From Chlamydiia bacterium (lineage in GTDB: Bacteria; Chlamydiota; Chlamydiia; Chlamydiales; FEN-1388), in the NCBI GenBank assembly GCA_023269335.1, contig JAHFTM010000053.1:1-9118 (forward strand): a stretch of 9,118 bases of DNA. Reading direction: 5' to 3'. The position numbers and the translations under genes were made by a program. This document shows, piece after piece, positions 6,423 through 9,118 of this stretch (position 1 is its first letter; each line of letters opens with the position of its first letter). The notes beneath the pieces were generated by a model. The model had not been told where the DNA came from. It did not search any database and worked only from the letters and a program-made list of their open reading frames with translations.

Positions 6423-6452
6423 AGTATATCAAGAGATAGCAATTATTTTCAC
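6423..6452 (-). promoter_or_regulatory. Candidate housekeeping-sigma promoter of the ffh unit
   Basis: On the minus strand, GTGAAA (-35, 6447-6452; four of six consensus bases) and TATACT (-10, 6423-6428; five of six) are separated by 18 bases. The start point would be near 6416, giving a leader of under 20 bases before the ffh ATG at 6398. A second, weaker -10-like TATAAC lies at 6529-6534. The call rests on pattern only. Confidence 0.5.
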
Positions 6453-6598
6453 TGAAAACTATCGATCAGGTAAATTTTTTCTGGGTTGCAACGAGAGCCT
6501 CAGCTAACAGCAGCTTTGAAACACCATAGTTATATTTGATAAAAGCTCCTGTCTGTCGGTGTGCTCGTCTTGTTTTTTTTGCCTCGCTTATAACAACG

Positions 6599-7450
6599 CT
6601 ATGCTATGCCTACCATCAAAAAGCGATCATGCCCTGAAAGATCTTTTTCAAAACTGACCTTGTTGTAGCCGGCATCAGTGAAAAGCTTCCGTAATACTTG
6701 ACCTTGTCCTGTTCCGATCTCAAACCAGGCGCGCTCATTCACATAAAGCTTCATCTCTTTTGCGATCTTTTCATACAGCTCTAAGCCTGTAGGGCCAGCA
6801 ACAAGAGCTCTTTTAGGCTCATAGTTTTTAACACTTGGATCAAGCGTGGAAAACTCATGCTCAGCAAGGTATGGAGGATTACAGATGAGAAAATCTACTT
6901 TTTTACCGTTTAATGGAGCAAAAAGATCACCTTGCAATATGGAAACATCTACTTGGTTTATTTTGGCATTTTCTTGACTTATAGCTACGGCTTGCTCCGA
7001 GATATCGCTTAAAATCACACTAAGCTCTGAAAGCTCTTTTTTTATAGCAATTCCTATGTAGCCCGAACCAGAACATAGATCTAAAAGCATCTTCGGCTTA
7101 CTCTGAAGGTCTTCATTTTTGAGCTCGTCTATAATTTTATGAACTAAAAGCTCAGTTTCAGGTCTTGGAATAAGCACACTCTTATCAACTTTAATTTTAC
7201 AGCTAGAAAAAGTGACGAACCCCTCGATGTATTGAATAGGCTCATGCTGACTTAAGCGCTTCAATCCTTGGCGTATCTTAGCAAGCTCTTCTTCTTCTAG
7301 CGGCCGATCAAAGTTTAAGTAAAGATCTAGTCTTTTTATGCCTAAAACAAAGGCAAGTAGATCCTCTGCATTTCGTCTTGAAAAAGAAGGATCTTTTGCT
7401 TTTAGATAATCAACGCAAAGAGTGAGAACTTCTTTTACCGTTTTCAACAT
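6599..7450 (-). CDS. prmC: Release factor glutamine N5-methyltransferase
   Basis: PrmC methylates the glutamine of the GGQ motif in class I release factors, using S-adenosylmethionine, which speeds peptide release. From the ATG at 7450 the protein has 283 residues, the usual length. It has an N-terminal helical release-factor-binding domain with SRRNAEDLLA, then LIPRPETE (93-100), the cofactor loop LDLCSGSGYIGIAI (123-136) and the catalytic NPPY (191-194), which holds the target glutamine. It begins 10 bases after the prfA stop. No Shine-Dalgarno sequence is visible, so reinitiation after prfA is likely. An upstream TTG at 7486 would overlap prfA and has no ribosome site either. Its substrate, release factor 1, is encoded by the gene directly upstream. 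No clear terminator follows it. Confidence 0.96.
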   Translation of the reverse strand: MLKTVKEVLTLCVDYLKAKDPSFSRRNAEDLLAFVLGIKRLDLYLNFDRPLEEEELAKIRQGLKRLSQHEPIQYIEGFVTFSSCKIKVDKSVLIPRPETELLVHKIIDELKNEDLQSKPKMLLDLCSGSGYIGIAIKKELSELSVILSDISEQAVAISQENAKINQVDVSILQGDLFAPLNGKKVDFLICNPPYLAEHEFSTLDPSVKNYEPKRALVAGPTGLELYEKIAKEMKLYVNERAWFEIGTGQGQVLRKLFTDAGYNKVSFEKDLSGHDRFLMVGIA

Positions 7451-7460
7451 AGACGTAACA

Positions 7461-8522
7461 TCATTCGCTTTGAAGCATATGGGCAATTAATTGAAGGCTT
7501 ACATCTTCCAGATCACCATTCATAACCCGGTCAAGGTTATATTTTGTAAGGTTGATACGATGATCGGTAAGCCTGTTTTGCGGGAAGTTATAGGTTCTGA
7601 TTTTCTCAGCACGATCCCCTGAACCTATCTGTTGAGAACGTTTTGAATCGACCGCTTCTTTCTTTTTACGCCGCTCTTCCTCTGCAATCCTTGCTCGTAG
7701 ATAGCGCATGGCTTTATCTTTATTTTTGTGCTGGCTGCGCTCTTCCTGACAAAAGACAACGATTCCAGAAGGAAGGTGGGTAATCCGTACAGCACTATCA
7801 GTCTTATTAACGTGCTGCCCACCTGCTCCAGATGATCGCGTCGTTTCGATACGCAAATCTTTTTCATCGATGACTACACTTTCATCTTCCTCAGGCTCTA
7901 TCAATGCAGCAATGGTGATTGTTGAGGTGTGCACTCGTCCTTGAGCTTCTGTTGCAGGCACTCTTTGAACTCTATGAGTCCCAGCTTCATGCTGCAAAAA
8001 ACGATAGACATTCGGACCTGATAACACCATGACATACTCCTTAAAGCCTCCAAGATCAGATGGAGTATAAGAAAGAAGTTCACATTTCCAGCCCATATTC
8101 GTAGCATAAAGCTGATACATACGCACACAGTCAGCTACAAAAAGACCAGCCTCATCGCCGCCAGTACCTGCACGAAGCTCTATAATTGTGTTTGCATGGT
8201 CATAAGGCCCCGGTGGAATCACAAGGCTTTCAAGCTTTGCCTGTACGACTTGTAAGTCGCCTTCAAGGCGTGCAATGTCATCTTGCAGAACCTGAATGAA
8301 TTCAGGGTCATTTTCTGCTTTGAGAAGTGCTTGATTCTCGCTTAACTCAACTTGGGATTTTTGTTTTTTTTCCCAAGCTGTTTTGACATCTGTAAGATAA
8401 GCATGCTCTTGCGTAAGCTCGCGGTATTTTTTCTGATCAGAAGTGATGCCCTGAGCAAAAAGAGCCTCTTCGACTTCTTTTAAACGCTGAAGACGCATTT
8501 CAACTTTTTTGTCCATTGACAT
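7461..8522 (-). CDS. prfA: Peptide chain release factor 1
   Basis: RF1 recognises UAA and UAG stop codons in the ribosomal A site and triggers release of the finished protein. The 353-residue length is typical. An N-terminal coiled region (about 1-100) is followed by [11 protein letters not shown] (115-125), the stop-reading tripeptide PAT (189-191) in [18 protein letters not shown], and the catalytic GGQ (234-236) in [20 protein letters not shown], not SPF, identifies it as RF1 and not RF2. The ATG at 8522 is preceded by GAGG (8533-8536) with a 10-base spacer; an ATG two codons later is possible. It follows rpmE by 15 bases and is followed at once by prmC, which modifies Gln236. Two of the neighbouring genes (rpmE, prmC) end in TAG, which RF1 alone can read. 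Confidence 0.98.
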   Translation of the reverse strand: MSMDKKVEMRLQRLKEVEEALFAQGITSDQKKYRELTQEHAYLTDVKTAWEKKQKSQVELSENQALLKAENDPEFIQVLQDDIARLEGDLQVVQAKLESLVIPPGPYDHANTIIELRAGTGGDEAGLFVADCVRMYQLYATNMGWKCELLSYTPSDLGGFKEYVMVLSGPNVYRFLQHEAGTHRVQRVPATEAQGRVHTSTITIAALIEPEEDESVVIDEKDLRIETTRSSGAGGQHVNKTDSAVRITHLPSGIVVFCQEERSQHKNKDKAMRYLRARIAEEERRKKKEAVDSKRSQQIGSGDRAEKIRTYNFPQNRLTDHRINLTKYNLDRVMNGDLEDVSLQLIAHMLQSE

Positions 8523-8537
8523 GAAGCTAATGCCTCA

Positions 8538-8867
8538 CTACTTCTTTTTCTTTTTTTCTTTGGCTGCCGCTTCTTTTTTCTCTTTTTCGCTTTCTTGCTC
8601 TTCTTTTTGGTCTTGAGCTTTTTGTTGAGCTGCCTGGTAACGTTTATTAAACTTATCTACCCTTCCCTCTGTGTCCACAATACCTTTACCGCCCACAAAA
8701 AATGGGTGAGACGATGAAGAAATCGCAACACGATTTACAGGATATTCTTTCCCTTCGTGCATTTCTTTCTCTTCAGTCTGTAAAGTTGTGCCGCAAAGAT
8801 ACTTTTGACCTGTTGCTGTATCAACAAAGAGTACTTGCTGGTATTTTGGATGCTTATTCTTTTTCAT
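8538..8867 (-). CDS. rpmE: Large-subunit ribosomal protein L31, type B, with a Lys/Glu-rich tail
   Basis: L31 bridges the two ribosomal subunits near the central protuberance. The sequence fits the type B form: [18 protein letters not shown] at the start, [13 protein letters not shown] (47-59) and [11 protein letters not shown] (67-77), without the paired CxxC zinc ligands of type A; only one Cys (C25) is present. The family core ends near residue 80. The remaining 29 or so residues are Gln/Glu/Lys/Ala-rich and end in a run of six lysines, so the 109-residue protein is longer than the usual 80-90. A similar tail occurs in Chlamydia L31. The ATG at 8867 has GGAG eight bases upstream (8876-8879). 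It is the first gene of the rpmE-prfA-prmC unit, behind a good candidate promoter. Confidence 0.96.
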   Translation of the reverse strand: MKKNKHPKYQQVLFVDTATGQKYLCGTTLQTEEKEMHEGKEYPVNRVAISSSSHPFFVGGKGIVDTEGRVDKFNKRYQAAQQKAQDQKEEQESEKEKKEAAAKEKKKKK

Positions 8868-8898
8868 AAATAGATCTCCATATCAAATTTGAGAGTGA

Positions 8899-8927
8899 AG
8901 AATAGGATATTTTTGCATAAAAATCAA
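8899..8927 (-). promoter_or_regulatory. Candidate housekeeping-sigma promoter of rpmE-prfA-prmC
   Basis: On the minus strand, TTGATT (-35, 8922-8927; four of six consensus bases) and TATTCT (-10, 8899-8904; four of six) are separated by exactly 17 bases within an AT-rich stretch. The start point would be near 8892, giving a leader of about 25 bases that includes the rpmE Shine-Dalgarno sequence. Confidence 0.55.
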
Positions 8928-8939
8928 TGACTTTCCATA

Positions 8940-8967
8940 AAAGATCTTTGTGCAGTACAATTGATCA
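8940..8967. repeat. Cluster of short palindromes between divergent genes
   Basis: AAAGATCTTT (8940-8949) is a perfect 10-base palindrome. TTGTGCAGTACAA (8948-8960) is symmetric except for one G-T pair and its centre, and TGATCA (8962-8967) is a third, short palindrome. They lie just upstream of the candidate rpmE -35 box and before the plus-strand gene at 8991, where an operator could act on both. In an AT-rich gap, short palindromes can arise by chance. Confidence 0.3.
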
Positions 8968-8990
8968 CTACTGTCACGAGGTTTACTATC

Positions 8991-9118
8991 ATGCATTCGT
9001 TTATGTTTTCTACGCACCATCTCATTAAAAGGCTTATTCAGCTTACCATTACCTTTACGCTGGCCTGTATTATCATTAGCTCACTGCTCTCTTTTCCATT
9101 CCAAGAGCTTTTCTCATT
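8991..9118 (+). CDS. Unknown membrane protein, N-terminal part (3' end outside window)
   Basis: I do not recognise this gene. The 42 visible residues start MHSFMFSTHHLIKRL, with basic residues, followed by a hydrophobic segment (about 15-36, Leu/Ile/Thr-rich) and then FPFQELFS. This fits either an uncleaved signal anchor or the first helix of a multi-pass inner-membrane protein; no signal-peptidase site is evident in what is visible. The ATG at 8991 is supported by GAGG (8978-8981) with a nine-base spacer, and the frame stays open to the edge of the window. It is transcribed away from rpmE across a 123-base divergent region. Only weak -35/-10 matches are visible for this direction. Confidence 0.65.
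   Translation, partial: MHSFMFSTHHLIKRLIQLTITFTLACIIISSLLSFPFQELFS

Noticed and set aside
6573..6580. Run of eight T on the plus strand as a terminator
   Set aside because: No stable hairpin precedes it on the plus strand, and the flanking genes are on the minus strand, where it reads as an A-run.
7451..7486. Upstream TTG start for prmC
   Set aside because: It would overlap prfA by 26 bases, has no ribosome site, and adds residues not expected in the family; the ATG at 7450 fits better.
7625..7867. Minus-strand open frame inside prfA
   Set aside because: It lies fully inside the GGQ domain of release factor 1 in another frame.

Overview
The window is a chlamydial chromosome segment built around translation genes. 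The strongest evidence is gene order. On the minus strand, in reading order, it carries rpmE (type B L31), prfA, prmC, ffh, rpsP, trmD, rplS and rnhB. From memory this is the order of the Chlamydia trachomatis block CT022-CT029. Long lysine-rich tails on L31 and S16 fit the same phylum. After rnhB the match ends: the guanylate kinase gene expected there is replaced by a small membrane-protein gene and a YchJ-like gene. That difference, and the unknown genes on the other strand, suggest an environmental (Parachlamydiales-type) chlamydia rather than a Chlamydiaceae pathogen. The genus cannot be fixed from this window.

Layout. 1-1952 (+): the end of an unknown gene with two R-x-Q-S-x-P motifs, joined by an ATGA overlap to an unknown 567-residue gene. 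1953-2001: a short convergent gap with an imperfect tandem repeat. 2002-2733 (-): a YchJ/SEC-C protein, preceded in transcription by a serine-rich protein with one C-terminal membrane helix. 2857-6398 (-): rnhB, rplS, trmD, rpsP and ffh, tightly packed and transcribed from ffh towards rnhB, with a candidate promoter at 6423-6452. 6399-6598: a 200-base gap. 6599-8867 (-): prmC, prfA and rpmE, transcribed from rpmE, with a good candidate promoter at 8899-8927. 8868-8990: a divergent control region with small palindromes. 8991-9118 (+): the start of an unknown membrane protein, cut by the window edge.

How the genes fit together. Release factor 1 (prfA) is next to prmC, which methylates its GGQ glutamine. 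Ffh, the protein of the signal recognition particle, leads a unit with ribosomal proteins S16 and L19, the tRNA m1G37 methyltransferase TrmD and RNase HII. The unit thus covers protein targeting, ribosome assembly, reading-frame maintenance and removal of RNA from DNA. No tRNA, rRNA, insertion sequence or CRISPR array was found. The least explained parts are the two plus-strand genes at the left edge and the small serine-rich membrane protein. All three are candidates for lineage-specific, possibly host-facing proteins, but this is inference.
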